From positions 1 to 64,000 of the forward strand of contig NZ_LDJL01000007.1 in NCBI RefSeq assembly GCF_001431405.1: 64,000 nucleotides of DNA. The letters run 5' to 3'. Origin of the DNA: Pseudoxanthomonas dokdonensis (GTDB taxonomy: Bacteria > Pseudomonadota > Gammaproteobacteria > Xanthomonadales > Xanthomonadaceae). The notes beneath the pieces are model-generated. The model was not told where the DNA came from. It ran no database searches and saw only the letters and a program-made list of their open reading frames with translations. The position numbers and the translations under genes were made by a program. This document shows positions 9,886 through 19,858 of the stretch, piece after piece. Positions within the stretch are counted from its first letter, which is position 1; the number at the start of each line of letters is the position of its first letter.

Positions 9886-10988
9886 GCGCGTCGGCATCCC
9901 GTCCGGTGATGATCCTGGCCGGTGGCACCGGCGGCCACATCTTCCCGGCGCTGGCTGTGGCCAAGGTGCTGCGTGCGCGCGACGTGCCGGTGGTGTGGCT
10001 GGGTGCCAGCAACGCAATGGAAACCCGGCTGGTGCCGCCGCATGGCATCGAACTGGACACCATCGCCATTTCCGGTCTGCGCGGCAAAGGCAAGCTGGCA
10101 CTGCTCGCTGCGCCGTGGCGGGTGCTGCGCGCCATCGTCGCCGCGGTCTCGGTGCTGCGCCGGCAGCGACCGCGTGCGGTGATCAGCTTCGGTGGCTTCG
10201 CCGCCGGCCCCGGTGGCGTGGCCGCCAGGCTGCTGGGCAAGCCGCTGCTGGTGCACGAACAGAACCGCGCTCCGGGTTTCACCAACCGGGTGCTGGCGCG
10301 TTTCGCACGCCGCATCCTGACCGGTTTCCCGGGCAGCTTTGCCGAGCACGAAGAATGCGTCGGCAATCCGGTGCGCGGCGAAATCGCCGCCCTGCCATCG
10401 CCGCAGGAACGCCTGCAGCCGCTCGAAGAACACAGTGAACGCCTGCACCTGCTGGTGCTGGGTGGCAGCCAGGGCGCACGCGCGCTGAACCTGGCGGTGC
10501 CGCAGGCATTGGCCGGACTGGCCGATCCGGGCGTGATTGAAGTACGCCACCAGTGTGGCGAGAAAATGCTCGCCGAGACCCAGCAGGCTTACCAGCAGGC
10601 GAATATCGAAGGCCGCGTCGAGCCTTTCATCGCCGACATGGCCCAGGCCTATGCGTGGGCCGATCTGGTGGTCTGCCGCGCTGGCGCTTCGACCCTGGCC
10701 GAGTTGTGCGCGGTCGGCATCGGCAGCGTGCTGGTGCCGTTCCCGCAGGCGGTCGATGATCACCAGACCCGCAATGCGCAATACCTGATCGCCAGCGACG
10801 CGGCGGTGCTGCTGAAGCAGGACGACTTTCTCGATGAGCGCCTGCGCGGCGTGCTGGCCGACATGGCCGCGCATCCCGAAAAGCGCCTGGCGATGGCGCG
10901 TGCCGCCCGTTCGCTGGCCAAGCCCGATGCCGCCGAGCGCATCGCCGACATCATTCTTGAGGAATCAACCATGAAGGACCGGGCATGA
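9882..10988 (+). CDS. murG: UDP-GlcNAc:lipid I N-acetylglucosaminyltransferase MurG
   Basis: A peripheral membrane GT-B glycosyltransferase of 368 residues that adds GlcNAc to lipid I, forming lipid II. The N-terminal glycine loop [14 protein letters not shown] (about 11-24), a second loop at [11 protein letters not shown], the HEQNRAPG motif and the C-domain donor-binding [11 protein letters not shown] are all present. It sits between ftsW and murC with four-base overlaps at both ends. The few extra residues before the first beta strand are normal for the family. Confidence 0.95.
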   Translation: MSASASRPVMILAGGTGGHIFPALAVAKVLRARDVPVVWLGASNAMETRLVPPHGIELDTIAISGLRGKGKLALLAAPWRVLRAIVAAVSVLRRQRPRAVISFGGFAAGPGGVAARLLGKPLLVHEQNRAPGFTNRVLARFARRILTGFPGSFAEHEECVGNPVRGEIAALPSPQERLQPLEEHSERLHLLVLGGSQGARALNLAVPQALAGLADPGVIEVRHQCGEKMLAETQQAYQQANIEGRVEPFIADMAQAYAWADLVVCRAGASTLAELCAVGIGSVLVPFPQAVDDHQTRNAQYLIASDAAVLLKQDDFLDERLRGVLADMAAHPEKRLAMARAARSLAKPDAAERIADIILEESTMKDRA

Positions 10989-12439
10989 TGATGGCCGCCG
11001 CCCGCGAACGCCGACTGCGCCATACCGGCAACCTGGCCAATGAATTCCGCCGCGTGCATTTTGTCGGCATCGGTGGCTCCGGCATGAGCGGCATCGCCGA
11101 AGTGCTGTGCACGCTGGGCTACGAAGTTTCCGGTTCCGACAACGCCGATTCGGCCGCCACCCGCCGGCTGGCGTCGCTCGGTGCACGGGTCATGCGCGGC
11201 CACAACGCCGCCAACGTGCTCGGCACCGACTGCGTGGTCGTGTCCAGTGCGATCAAGCACGACAATCCGGAGCTGATGGAAGCGCGTTCGCAGCGCATTC
11301 CGATCGTGCCGCGGGCGGCGATGCTGGCCGAGCTGATGCGCTTCCGCCGCGGCATCGCGGTGGCCGGCACCCATGGCAAGACCACCACCACCAGCCTGAC
11401 CGCGGCCGTGCTCAGCGAAGCCGGGCTCGACCCGACCTTCGTCATCGGTGGCCAGCTGCTGGCGGCCGGTGCCAACGCCAAGCTGGGCGACGGTCAATGG
11501 CTGGTCGCCGAAGCCGATGAAAGCGACGGCAGCTTCCTGCGCCTGAATCCGCTGGTGGCGATCGTCACCAATATCGATGCCGATCACCTGGAGAACTACG
11601 ACAACGATTTCGAACGGGTCAAGGAAGCCTTCGCCGAGTTCATGCAGCGGCTGCCGTTCTATGGACTGGCGGTGTTGTGCATTGATGACCCCGAGGTCGC
11701 CGCGCTGGCCAGCACGACCCCGCGCCACGTGATGAGCTACGGCTTCGCCGACAATGCCGACGTGCGCGCGGAAAACGTCAGCCAGCAGGGCGGTCGGATG
11801 CATTTCACCCTGCGCCTGCCGGAAGACGTCAGCCTGCCGATCACGCTGGCCCTGCCGGGCCGCCACAACGTGCAGAACGCATTGGCGGCCGCCGCGGTCG
11901 GCTGGCAGCTGGGCGTGGCCCCGGAAGCGATCGCCACGGCACTGGAAAAATTCGAAGGCATTGGTCGTCGTTTCAACGATCTGGGCGAAGTGGCGTTGCC
12001 CGCTGGCGGCCACGTACGCGTGGTCGACGACTACGGCCATCACCCGCGCGAACTGGCCGCGGTGTTCGCCGCCGCGCGTGGCGGTTGGCCGGAAAAACGC
12101 CTGGTGGTGGCATTCCAGCCACATCGCTACAGCCGTACCCGCGATCAGTTCGATGCGTTCGCGGCGGTGCTGGCGGATGTCGACGCGCTGGTCCTGAGCG
12201 AGGTCTACCCGGCCGGCGAAGCGCCGATTGCCGGCGCCGACGCCAAGGCACTGGCACGCGCCATCCGCGCCCGCGGCCGCAATGAGCCGGTGGTGGTCAG
12301 CCAGGTCGCGGAACTGGCCAGCGTGTTGCCGGACGTATTGCAGGACGGCGACCTGTTGTTGCTGATGGGCGCCGGTGACATCGGCCAGGTGCCGCAGCAA
12401 CTGGCAAGCAAGGGATTCGAAGGAAAGCCAAACGAATGA
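10985..12439 (+). CDS. murC: UDP-N-acetylmuramate:L-alanine ligase MurC
   Basis: The Mur ligase that adds the first amino acid (L-Ala) to UDP-MurNAc, 484 residues. The Rossmann motif [17 protein letters not shown] lies near residue 20. The ATP loop [12 protein letters not shown] is at about 127-138. The C-domain motif [10 protein letters not shown] is near 340. Two ATGs stand together at the start (ATGATGATG), so the exact first codon is uncertain by one to two residues. Murein ligase order here (E, F, then C) matches that in other gammaproteobacteria. Overlaps murG and ddlB by four bases. Confidence 0.95.
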   Translation: MMMAAARERRLRHTGNLANEFRRVHFVGIGGSGMSGIAEVLCTLGYEVSGSDNADSAATRRLASLGARVMRGHNAANVLGTDCVVVSSAIKHDNPELMEARSQRIPIVPRAAMLAELMRFRRGIAVAGTHGKTTTTSLTAAVLSEAGLDPTFVIGGQLLAAGANAKLGDGQWLVAEADESDGSFLRLNPLVAIVTNIDADHLENYDNDFERVKEAFAEFMQRLPFYGLAVLCIDDPEVAALASTTPRHVMSYGFADNADVRAENVSQQGGRMHFTLRLPEDVSLPITLALPGRHNVQNALAAAAVGWQLGVAPEAIATALEKFEGIGRRFNDLGEVALPAGGHVRVVDDYGHHPRELAAVFAAARGGWPEKRLVVAFQPHRYSRTRDQFDAFAAVLADVDALVLSEVYPAGEAPIAGADAKALARAIRARGRNEPVVVSQVAELASVLPDVLQDGDLLLLMGAGDIGQVPQQLASKGFEGKPNE

Positions 12440-13404
12440 AAGCGTACTCGTTCCCGCCACCGCGCATCACCGACCCGCAGGCCTTTGGCCGGGTCGCGGT
12501 GCTGCTGGGCGGCACCTCCAGCGAAGCGGAAGTCTCGCGTGATTCGGGCCGCAACGTGCTCGAAGCACTGCGTGCGCGCGGCATCGATGCGACCGCCGTG
12601 GATGGCATCCCGGCACTGGCCGAGGCACTGGTGCAGCGTCGCTTCGACCGCGTGTTCAACATCCTCCACGGCCAGAAGGGCGGTGGCGAGGATGGCGTGG
12701 TGCAGGGCCTGATGGAAGCCTTCGGTACGCCTTACACCGGCTCGGACGTGCTCGGCTCGGCCTTGAGCATGGACAAGATCCGGACCAAGCAGGTGTGGCT
12801 GTCGATGGGCCTGCCGACGCCGCGCTACCTGCGCCTGCAGCGCGGTGCCGACGTCCATGCCGGCGCCCGTGAGCTGGGCCTGCCGGTGATCGTCAAGCCA
12901 TCCTGCGAAGGTTCCAGTGTCGGCGTCACCCGGGTCCATGGCGAAGCCGACCTGGATGCCGCGCTGGCCCTGGCCGCACGCTACGAAGGCGAACTGCTGA
13001 TGGAGCAGTTGATTGAAGGCGATGAACTGACCGTGGCCATCCTTGGTGATGTCGCGCTGCCGTCGATCCGGATCGTGCCGAAGGGGCAGTGGTACGACTA
13101 TCACGCCAAATACGTCGCCGATGACACCCAGTACCTGTGTCCTGGCCTGGAAGGCGTCGACGAGGATGAAATCGGCCGCCTGGCGCTGGCCGCATTCCGC
13201 GCTGCCGGTTGCCGTGGCTGGGGCCGGGTCGATGTGATGCGTGACCGCGCCACGGGCGCGTTCCACCTGCTCGAAGTCAACACCGCCCCGGGCATGACCA
13301 GCCATTCGCTGGTACCCAAGTCCGCGGCCCAGGCCGGCATCGACTTCCAGCACCTGTGCTGGCGGATCCTGGAAACCACGCTGCCGGAGGTCCGCCACGG
13401 ATGA
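12436..13404 (+). CDS. ddlB: D-alanine:D-alanine ligase DdlB
   Basis: An ATP-grasp ligase of 322 residues that makes the D-Ala-D-Ala dipeptide used by MurF. The N-terminal [16 protein letters not shown], the [20 protein letters not shown] stretch, [15 protein letters not shown] and the Mg-binding [15 protein letters not shown] are clear family signatures. The position between murC and ftsQ matches the E. coli ddlB locus, hence the B suffix. About 18 N-terminal residues precede the first core strand. Overlaps both neighbours by four bases. Confidence 0.95.
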   Translation: MKAYSFPPPRITDPQAFGRVAVLLGGTSSEAEVSRDSGRNVLEALRARGIDATAVDGIPALAEALVQRRFDRVFNILHGQKGGGEDGVVQGLMEAFGTPYTGSDVLGSALSMDKIRTKQVWLSMGLPTPRYLRLQRGADVHAGARELGLPVIVKPSCEGSSVGVTRVHGEADLDAALALAARYEGELLMEQLIEGDELTVAILGDVALPSIRIVPKGQWYDYHAKYVADDTQYLCPGLEGVDEDEIGRLALAAFRAAGCRGWGRVDVMRDRATGAFHLLEVNTAPGMTSHSLVPKSAAQAGIDFQHLCWRILETTLPEVRHG

Positions 13405-14174
13405 ACGCGGTGCTGCGCATCTTCGCCTGGTTGCTGGCCCTTGCCCTGGTGGCATTGCCGGTGGTGGCGGTGGTCAACGGCTGGATCGGCACCGAGCGCT
13501 GGCCGTTGTCGCGGCTGCGCGTGCAGGGCGAGTTCAAGCGCGTGGATACCGACAGGCTGCGCGCGGTGCTGTTGCCGTATGCGCAACGCGGCTTCTTCGC
13601 GGTGCGCCTGCAGGACGCGCAGGATGCGATCGAAAAACTGCCGTGGGTGGAGAAAGCCGAAGTCCGCAAGCGCTGGCCGGACGTGATGGAAGTGCAGGTG
13701 ATCGAACACAAGCCGTTCGCGCGCTGGGGCAAGGATCGCCTGTTGTCCGAACAGGGCAGCCTGTTCCCGGTGCCGAAGGATCTGGACGCGCTGAGCCTGC
13801 CGCAGCTCGGTGGTCCCGACTCGCAGGTGCAGGCGGTGGTCAGCCTCTACAACGAATCCCGCCAGCTGTTCGCGCCGATGGGCCTGGATGTCGACAGCCT
13901 GGTGATGGATGCACGCGGCAGCTGGACGCTGCAGCTGGACAACGGCACCGAGGTGATTGTCGGCCGCAACGATGCCCGTCCGCGGCTGACCCGCTTCGCC
14001 CGGATGTTGCCGCAGCTGCTCGACAAGCAGGCGCAATGGCTGCAACGCGCCGACCTGCGCTACACCAACGGCTTCGCGCTGTCGTGGGGTGACCCCGTCG
14101 TGCAGCCGGCCCCTCTTACAAACCTGTATGCACCGGCCGTCGCCGGGGCAGGCATCACACGGAAAAACACATGA
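13401..14174 (+). CDS. ftsQ: Cell division protein FtsQ
   Basis: A bitopic divisome protein of 257 residues. A short cytoplasmic tail is followed by one membrane helix (about residues 9-27), then a POTRA domain beginning [14 protein letters not shown] and the FtsQ/DivIB domain containing [13 protein letters not shown]. FtsQ scaffolds FtsB and FtsL and links early and late divisome proteins. I took the ATG at 13401, which overlaps the ddlB stop (ATGA); a longer in-frame reading would extend into ddlB. The stop overlaps ftsA by four bases. Confidence 0.92.
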   Translation: MNAVLRIFAWLLALALVALPVVAVVNGWIGTERWPLSRLRVQGEFKRVDTDRLRAVLLPYAQRGFFAVRLQDAQDAIEKLPWVEKAEVRKRWPDVMEVQVIEHKPFARWGKDRLLSEQGSLFPVPKDLDALSLPQLGGPDSQVQAVVSLYNESRQLFAPMGLDVDSLVMDARGSWTLQLDNGTEVIVGRNDARPRLTRFARMLPQLLDKQAQWLQRADLRYTNGFALSWGDPVVQPAPLTNLYAPAVAGAGITRKNT

Positions 14175-15406
14175 ATCGCAAGGGCGATAAATCGCTGATC
14201 GTCGGGCTCGATATCGGCACCTCCAAGGTGACCGCGTTGGTCGGTGAGTATTCACCGGGCAGCCCGATTGAAGTCATCGGCATCGGCTCGCACGAATCGC
14301 GCGGGCTCAAGCGCGGCGTGGTCGTGGACATCGAATCGACGGTGCAGTCGATCCAGCGTGCGGTCGAGGAAGCCGAACTGATGGCCGGTTGCGAGATCCG
14401 CTCGGTGTATGCCTCGATTTCCGGCAACCACGTGCAGTGCAAGAATTCGCCCGGCATCGTGCCTATCCGCGACGGTGAAGTGACCTGGGGGGATCTGGAC
14501 CGGGTGCTGGAAGCGGCCAAGGCAGTGGCAATTCCGGCCGACCAGCGCATCCTGCATGCGATTCCGCGGGAGTACGTGCTCGACGATTCGCAGGAGGGCA
14601 TCCGCAATCCGGTCGGCATGACCGGCGTGCGCCTGGAGGTGCATGCGCACCTGGTGGTGTGCGCGCAGTCGGCCGCCGCCAACATCAGCAAGTGCGTGCA
14701 GCGCTGCGGCCTGCAGATCGATGACCTGATCCTGTCATCACTGGCCTCCAGCGTCGCCGTGCTGACCAGCGACGAGCGCGAACTGGGCGTGGTGCTGGTC
14801 GACATGGGCGCAGGCACCACCGATCTGGCGGTGTTCGTGCAGGGCGCGATCTGCCACACCGCATCGCTGCCGATTGCCGGCGACCACGTCACCAACGACA
14901 TCGCCCACATGCTGCGCACGCCGACCCCGGAGGCCGAGCAGATCAAGGTGCGCTACGCGTGCGCGCTGGCGCAGCTGGCGACCGCCGAGGAAAGCATCCA
15001 GGTACCGAGCGTCGGCGACCGTCCGCCGCGGCGGATGCCGCGCCATTCACTGGCGCAGGCGGTGCAGGGACGCTACGAGGAAATTTTCGAAATGGTCCAG
15101 GCCGAGCTGCGCCGTTCCGGTTTCGAGGAACTGGTCCGCGCCGGCATGGTGCTGACCGGTGGCGCCTCGAAGATGGAAGGGGTGGTCGAACTGGCCGAGG
15201 AAATGCTGCAGATGCCGGTTCGCGTCGGCATCCCGCAGCACGTCACCGGCCTCGGCGAAGTGGTCGGCAATCCGGTCCATGCGACCGGCGTCGGCCTGTT
15301 GTTGATGGGCAGTCAGATTGAACACCCGCGCCGGCCGTCGCTGCCGACCGGCAAGGCGGGGAGTTTCTTCAAGAAATTGAAGAACTGGTATCGCGGCGAG
15401 TTTTGA
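14171..15406 (+). CDS. ftsA: Cell division protein FtsA (actin-like Z-ring anchor)
   Basis: An actin/Hsp70-fold ATPase of 411 residues that ties FtsZ filaments to the membrane. The phosphate-1 motif GLDIGTSKVTALVGEY is at about 14-29. The adenosine and phosphate-2 region LVDMGAGTTDLAVF is near 211. The C-terminal FFKKLKNWYRGEF is the amphipathic membrane-targeting helix. The start overlaps ftsQ (ATGA). Unlike the other junctions in the cluster, a 148-bp gap follows before ftsZ. Confidence 0.95.
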   Translation: MNRKGDKSLIVGLDIGTSKVTALVGEYSPGSPIEVIGIGSHESRGLKRGVVVDIESTVQSIQRAVEEAELMAGCEIRSVYASISGNHVQCKNSPGIVPIRDGEVTWGDLDRVLEAAKAVAIPADQRILHAIPREYVLDDSQEGIRNPVGMTGVRLEVHAHLVVCAQSAAANISKCVQRCGLQIDDLILSSLASSVAVLTSDERELGVVLVDMGAGTTDLAVFVQGAICHTASLPIAGDHVTNDIAHMLRTPTPEAEQIKVRYACALAQLATAEESIQVPSVGDRPPRRMPRHSLAQAVQGRYEEIFEMVQAELRRSGFEELVRAGMVLTGGASKMEGVVELAEEMLQMPVRVGIPQHVTGLGEVVGNPVHATGVGLLLMGSQIEHPRRPSLPTGKAGSFFKKLKNWYRGEF

Positions 15407-15554
15407 TGGCAGGCAGTAACAGCAACAAGTGGCAAACGCCTCGCGCAGGAAGCGATGGTGGATCGATGCAGGGCAGGCGGGCAGTAGGGCAGTAGAGCAG
15501 GCAGGCAAGCAGTAGTGCGGTAACCAACATAATTAAATAACGAGGACAACGGAC
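15407..15554 (+). repeat. ftsA-ftsZ spacer with GGCAGGC/GCAGTA short repeats
   Basis: The only real gap inside the dcw cluster. It holds repeated GGCAGGC and GCAGTA words at 15408-15418 and 15472-15515, then an AT-rich stretch (CATAAT at 15528-15533) and GAGG at 15542, which is the ftsZ ribosome site. The AT-rich end could include an ftsZ-specific promoter, but no convincing -35 is visible. Confidence 0.4.
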
Positions 15555-16805
15555 ATGGCACATTTTGAACTGGTAGAAAAGATGGCTCCGAACGCAGTGA
15601 TCAAGGTCATCGGCGTCGGCGGCGGCGGCGGCAATGCAGTCGCGCACATGGTCAGCAGCAGCGTCGATGGCGTTGAGTTCGTCACCGCCAACACCGACAG
15701 CCAGGCGATCAAGAACTGCGGCGCCAAGCTGCAGTTGCAGCTGGGTGGCAACGTCACCAAGGGCCTGGGCGCAGGCGCCAATCCCGAAGTCGGCCGCCAG
15801 GCCGCGCTGGAAGATCGCGACCGCATCATCGAGGCCCTTGAAGGTGCCGACATGGTCTTCATCACCGCCGGCATGGGCGGTGGTACCGGTACTGGTGCGG
15901 CACCGGTGGTGGCCCAGCTGGCCAAGGAAATGGGCATCCTGACCGTGGCCGTGGTGACCAAGCCGTTCCCGTTCGAAGGCCGTCGCCGCATGCAGGTGGC
16001 ACTGAAAGGCATCGAGGAACTGTCGGCGCACTGCGATTCGCTGATCACCATTCCCAACGAAAAACTGATCACCGTGCTCGGCCGCAACGCCACCATGATC
16101 CAGGCGTTCCGCGCCGCCAATGACGTGCTGCTGGGCGCGGTCCAGGGTATTGCCGATCTGATCGTGCGCCCGGGCCTGATCAACGTCGACTTCGCCGACG
16201 TGCGCACGGTGATGAGCGAGATGGGCCTGGCGATGATGGGCAGCGGCAGCGCCCGTGGCGACGACCGTGCCCAGGCCGCCGCCGAAGGCGCCATCCAGAA
16301 CCCCCTGCTGGACGACGTCAACCTGGCCGGTGCCAACGGCATCCTGGTCAACATCACCGCCGGTCCGGACTTCACCATGTCCGAGTTCGACGAAGTCGGC
16401 CGCACCATCGAAGGCTTTGCTTCGGAAGACGCCACCGTGGTGGTCGGCACCGTGCTGGACCCGGACATGAAGGACGAAGTGCGGGTCACCGTGGTCGCCA
16501 CCGGCCTCAACCGCGCCAGCGTCCGCGCCCCGGTGCGTGGCGATCTGGGTGGCAGCCAGCGCGAGCCGATGCGCGCGCCGATCAAGCTGGTGCGTGATGC
16601 CACCACCGGGTTGCCGATCGACGATGCAATCTCGACCCCGGTCAACCCGATTGCCGAAGCGGTCGGTGGCCTGGGCCTGCGCCGTCATGCCGCGGCATCC
16701 ACCGCCCCGGCCAGCTCCAGCAACAGCAGCAACGCCACTCCGGCGGCGGAACTGCCCAGCGACTACCTGGACATCCCGGCGTTCCTGCGCCGCCAGGCGG
16801 ACTGA
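15555..16805 (+). CDS. ftsZ: Cell division GTPase FtsZ
   Basis: The tubulin-like GTPase that polymerises into the Z ring, 416 residues. The N-terminal [12 protein letters not shown], the GTP-binding tubulin signature [13 protein letters not shown] (about 106-118) and the T7-loop region [11 protein letters not shown] are intact. A variable linker rich in Ala, Ser and Asn (about 375-400) leads to the conserved C-terminal peptide [11 protein letters not shown], which binds FtsA and ZipA. It has its own ribosome site (GAGG) after the 148-bp gap. A strong terminator at 16896 closes the cluster. Confidence 0.97.
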   Translation: MAHFELVEKMAPNAVIKVIGVGGGGGNAVAHMVSSSVDGVEFVTANTDSQAIKNCGAKLQLQLGGNVTKGLGAGANPEVGRQAALEDRDRIIEALEGADMVFITAGMGGGTGTGAAPVVAQLAKEMGILTVAVVTKPFPFEGRRRMQVALKGIEELSAHCDSLITIPNEKLITVLGRNATMIQAFRAANDVLLGAVQGIADLIVRPGLINVDFADVRTVMSEMGLAMMGSGSARGDDRAQAAAEGAIQNPLLDDVNLAGANGILVNITAGPDFTMSEFDEVGRTIEGFASEDATVVVGTVLDPDMKDEVRVTVVATGLNRASVRAPVRGDLGGSQREPMRAPIKLVRDATTGLPIDDAISTPVNPIAEAVGGLGLRRHAAASTAPASSSNSSNATPAAELPSDYLDIPAFLRRQAD

Positions 16806-16895
16806 GCAGACAGCAGTACGCCGGCCGCCCGCTGACCCGGGCGCCGGCAAAACGCGCACCGGCTGTGCGCGAGCAGCACCGTTGTCCTGTCCTTG

Positions 16896-16927
16896 GCTGC
16901 CGGGCTTGTCCGGCCCGGCAGCTTTTT
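16896..16927 (+). terminator. Rho-independent terminator after ftsZ
   Basis: A perfect 10-bp stem (GCTGCCGGGC / GCCCGGCAGC) with a seven-base loop, followed by TTTTT. It marks the end of the dcw transcription unit and separates it from lpxC. Confidence 0.85.
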
Positions 16928-17037
16928 CAGGGACTTGCAGCACCGGGAGGCGTGCAAGCTTCCGTTAAGATTCAGCAAAACGCGTGTTATTCTCCGTCCC
17001 CTTGCAGGTTCCCGCCGCCGGTTTCCCCATCCCATCC

Positions 17038-17952
17038 ATGGTCCGACAACGCACACTGAAAAACGTCATGCGCGCTACCGGCGTGGGGCTGCACAGCGGC
17101 GAGAAGGTTTACATGACCTTGCGCCCGGCCCCGGTCGATACCGGCGTGGTGTTCCGTCGCGTGGATCTGGATCCGGTGGTCGAATTCGTCGGCGCCGCCG
17201 AACTGGTCACCGAAACCACGCTGTGCACCGGGCTGACCTGCGATGGTGCCAAGGTGCAGACGGTCGAGCATCTGATGTCGGCATTGGCCGGCCTGGGCAT
17301 CGACAACATCTACGTCGAACTGTCATCGGCCGAGCTGCCGATCATGGATGGTTCGGCCGGACCGTTCGTATTCCTGCTGCAGTCGGCGGGCATCGTCGAA
17401 CAGGACGCGGCCAAGCGTTTCATCCGCATCCTCAAGCCGATCCAGGTCAGTGAAGGCGACAAGGTCGCCGGCTTCACGCCCCATGACGGCTTCCGGGTCG
17501 GGTTCACGGTCAAGTTCGACCATCCGATGATTCCCGATTCGCAATCGCGGGCCGAGGTCGAGTTCTCCACCGCGACCTACATCAAGGAAGTCTCGCGTGC
17601 GCGCACGTTCGGCTTCATGCGGGATCTGGAATACATGCGTGACCTCAATCTGGGCCTCGGCGGTTCGATGGACAATGCCATCGTGCTGGACGAATTCCGG
17701 GTCCTGAACGAAGACGGCCTGCGCTACGCCGATGAATTCGTGCGTCACAAGATCCTCGACGCCATCGGCGATCTGTATCTGGCCGGGCATCCGATCCTGG
17801 GCGCCTACGAAGGCTACAAATCCGGCCATGCGCTCAACAACAAGCTGGTGCGTGCGTTGATGGCCCAGCCCGAGACCTGGGAACTGGTCACCTTTGAAGG
17901 CCAGAGCCAGCCGGCGCCCGTGAGCTATGGCTCGCCGCTGCTGGCGCATTGA
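17038..17952 (+). CDS. lpxC: UDP-3-O-acyl-N-acetylglucosamine deacetylase LpxC
   Basis: The zinc deacetylase that commits UDP-acyl-GlcNAc to lipid A synthesis, 304 residues against 305 in E. coli. It starts [20 protein letters not shown]. Zinc ligands are in [15 protein letters not shown] and in the [11 protein letters not shown] segment, and the C-terminal [15 protein letters not shown] has the catalytic histidine. I chose the ATG at 17038 by homology; an in-frame upstream start at 16984 would add 18 unconserved residues. No clear Shine-Dalgarno precedes either. It lies 110 bases after the dcw terminator, so it has its own promoter; TTAAGA (16965) with TGTTAT (16985) is a weak candidate. Confidence 0.95.
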   Translation: MVRQRTLKNVMRATGVGLHSGEKVYMTLRPAPVDTGVVFRRVDLDPVVEFVGAAELVTETTLCTGLTCDGAKVQTVEHLMSALAGLGIDNIYVELSSAELPIMDGSAGPFVFLLQSAGIVEQDAAKRFIRILKPIQVSEGDKVAGFTPHDGFRVGFTVKFDHPMIPDSQSRAEVEFSTATYIKEVSRARTFGFMRDLEYMRDLNLGLGGSMDNAIVLDEFRVLNEDGLRYADEFVRHKILDAIGDLYLAGHPILGAYEGYKSGHALNNKLVRALMAQPETWELVTFEGQSQPAPVSYGSPLLAH

Positions 17953-18155
17953 TTGCCTGCCGGCGGCCGGGTCAACGCCGCGGGTCAATGCCGGATATCC
18001 AGCCCAGCTGAACGGCTGATGCGCTCGCCGGCTGACGCCGGATGTTTTCAGATCTGTGAACCCCGCCTTCTGCCGGGCTCTCGCCTTAACTAATATTTAA
18101 CGTTTGCCTAACGATTGGTCGGGCCGACGCCAGTACCATGCCTGAGGTTCGCGCG

Positions 18156-18635
18156 TCAGGGGTTGTCTTCTTCTCCGTCGCGGTGACTGCCAGGAGTGGT
18201 TCCCCGATCCAGGGAAGGGGGTTGGGTCAGGGATGCAAGGGCAGCCGCCAGCGCTTTGCGTGCGACTTCCGAAACAGGCTTTTCCGTACTTCTGGCTGGT
18301 CGACCGGCCTGCAGAGGTGCGGTCGTGATTTTCACGGTGACTTCGGTGACCGTGAGTCCGATGGATCGGGCAGCGTTGAGGAGTTCGGGTGCGGCCAGGC
18401 GGAGTTTCGCTTTCCACACCGGGGAATCGACGAGAAAAACGATCCGTTCGCCCGCCACGTTGGCCAACCGGCAATGTGGGGAAAGGGCGGGAGGAATACA
18501 GGGGCGAAGTTGTTGTTCCAGCGCGTCGAGCCACATGGCCCGGCGCACCGGGTCAGACGCGGCAGGTGTCATGGCGGCCTCCAGGGCCATCCGTGGAATG
18601 CCAGCGCGGCGCGGTTTGGACTTCGAATCAGACAT
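18156..18635 (-). CDS. dciA: DUF721 family protein, probable helicase loader DciA
   Basis: A 159-residue basic protein on the strand opposite to its neighbours. The central part (ALEQQLRPCIPPALSPHCRLANV, VDSPVWKAKLRLAAPELLNAAR) matches the DUF721/DciA family, whose members load the replicative helicase DnaB in bacteria that lack DnaC. The locus between lpxC and an M23 peptidase/secA is the usual place for dciA in pseudomonads and xanthomonads. The C-terminal third is low-complexity and probably disordered. Its ATG lies only eight bases from the divergent M23 gene, and AGGT upstream sits inside that gene. Family assignment is good; the loader role is by family. Confidence 0.72.
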   Translation of the reverse strand: MSDSKSKPRRAGIPRMALEAAMTPAASDPVRRAMWLDALEQQLRPCIPPALSPHCRLANVAGERIVFLVDSPVWKAKLRLAAPELLNAARSIGLTVTEVTVKITTAPLQAGRPARSTEKPVSEVARKALAAALASLTQPPSLDRGTTPGSHRDGEEDNP

Positions 18636-18643
18636 CGGTATTT

Positions 18644-19594
18644 ATGACCTTTCAAAACATCGTAAACAATTCACACGCCTGGCTGGCGAAAAAGCTGCAA
18701 CGCAGCACGCAGTTGGCCGGCGACGCCCTCCATCATCGACCATTGACCAGCCTGGGTGTGGTTCTGGCCACCGGCCTGCTGCTGGGTGCCGGCGGCCGCA
18801 GTGCAGTAGGGCTGGCCGAAGTCTCGATGCTGCGCAGTGACGTGCAGCAGCAGAAGACCCAGCTGGCGGAAGTGCAGCGCGGCGCGCAGCAGGAAATCAA
18901 CGCCATGGCCGCGCGCCTGGCCGAGCTGCAGGCACAGGCCAACCGGCTGAATGCGCTGGGCGAGCGGCTGACCCGGGTCGGCCAGCTGCAGGACGGCGAG
19001 TTCAATTTCGACGAACCGGTCGGCGTTGGCGGTGACGAAATCGCCCACGACATGTCGCCGGCCGATCTGGACGCTGGCATCGGCAAGATGTCGGCGCAGC
19101 TGGATGCTTCCGGCCAGCAGCTGTCGGTGCTGGAAGCGCTGCTGTTCAATCGCGCGCTGGACCAGAACGCGACACCTTCGCGGATGCCGATCGCCAACAG
19201 CTACATCACCTCCGGCTTCGGCGGTCGTGCCGATCCGTTCAGTGGCGGTGCGGCCAATCACAAGGGCATCGATTTCCACGCCCGCGTCGGTGACCCGGTA
19301 CTGGCTGTGGCCGATGGCGTAGTCAGTTATGCCGGCGTCCGTGGCGGTTACGGCAACGTGGTCGAAGTCGACCACGGCAACGGTTACGTGACTCGCTACG
19401 CCCACAACTCAAAGCTGGTGGTCAAGCCCGGCGATCTGGTGCATGCCGGCCAGCAGGTGGCCAAGGCCGGTTCGACTGGCCGCTCGACCGGGGCCCATGT
19501 GCATTTCGAAGTCTGGGAACATGGCCGCGTGGTCAATCCGCGCAAGTTCCTCGGCACCGGCCCGACTCCGGTCAAGGCGGCCAAGCGCGGTTGA
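18644..19594 (+). CDS. M23 family metallopeptidase (LytM domain), membrane-anchored
   Basis: A 316-residue protein with one N-terminal membrane segment (about 35-55), a coiled-coil of about 60 residues (RSDVQQQKTQLAEVQRG onward), and a C-terminal LytM domain. The zinc motifs HKGIDF (HxxxD) and HVHFEVW (HxH) are intact, so it is probably an active peptidoglycan endopeptidase acting in the periplasm. The start at 18644 gives the expected short cytoplasmic tail; the longer in-frame reading from 18389 would run antisense through dciA. Its promoter must lie within or beyond dciA. It occupies the place that secM has before secA in enterobacteria, but does not resemble SecM. Confidence 0.87.
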   Translation: MTFQNIVNNSHAWLAKKLQRSTQLAGDALHHRPLTSLGVVLATGLLLGAGGRSAVGLAEVSMLRSDVQQQKTQLAEVQRGAQQEINAMAARLAELQAQANRLNALGERLTRVGQLQDGEFNFDEPVGVGGDEIAHDMSPADLDAGIGKMSAQLDASGQQLSVLEALLFNRALDQNATPSRMPIANSYITSGFGGRADPFSGGAANHKGIDFHARVGDPVLAVADGVVSYAGVRGGYGNVVEVDHGNGYVTRYAHNSKLVVKPGDLVHAGQQVAKAGSTGRSTGAHVHFEVWEHGRVVNPRKFLGTGPTPVKAAKRG

Positions 19595-19768
19595 GTTGCA
19601 GCATCGGCGGTATCACTACCTGCTGGCGCCTGTCGCGGAACTTTTCGCGCCCGGCGCGGGTCAACCCTCGACGGTGACGCGGGGAGCCACCGGCCGTGCC
19701 GGCGATGTGGCCCGGGCAGCGACTTGATTCCGGGTGGGGCGCCCCAAGTTACAATATGCTGTTGCCAG

Positions 19769-19798
19769 ACAGGGCGCGCCGCGCCCTGTTCTGTTTTT
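19769..19798 (+). terminator. Hairpin with U-tract between M23 gene and secA
   Basis: A 9-bp stem ACAGGGCGC / GCGCCCTGT with a GCC loop, followed by TCTGTTTTT, 60 bases before the secA ATG. It could end the M23 transcript. A good -10 hexamer, TACAAT (19750-19755), stands just upstream, so it could instead fold in the secA leader. Sequence alone does not settle which. Confidence 0.6.
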
Positions 19799-19858
19799 GT
19801 GCTGCGGAACTGCTCCAGCTGACCGCGCCCGACGCTCCTTCCAAATTCGGTTCCTTAC

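Noticed and set aside
18001-18120. AT-rich stretch TTAACTAATATTTAACG between lpxC and dciA as a promoter
   Set aside because: No convincing -35/-10 pair in either direction, and the nearest plus-strand gene start is over 500 bases away; it may contribute to lpxC termination instead.
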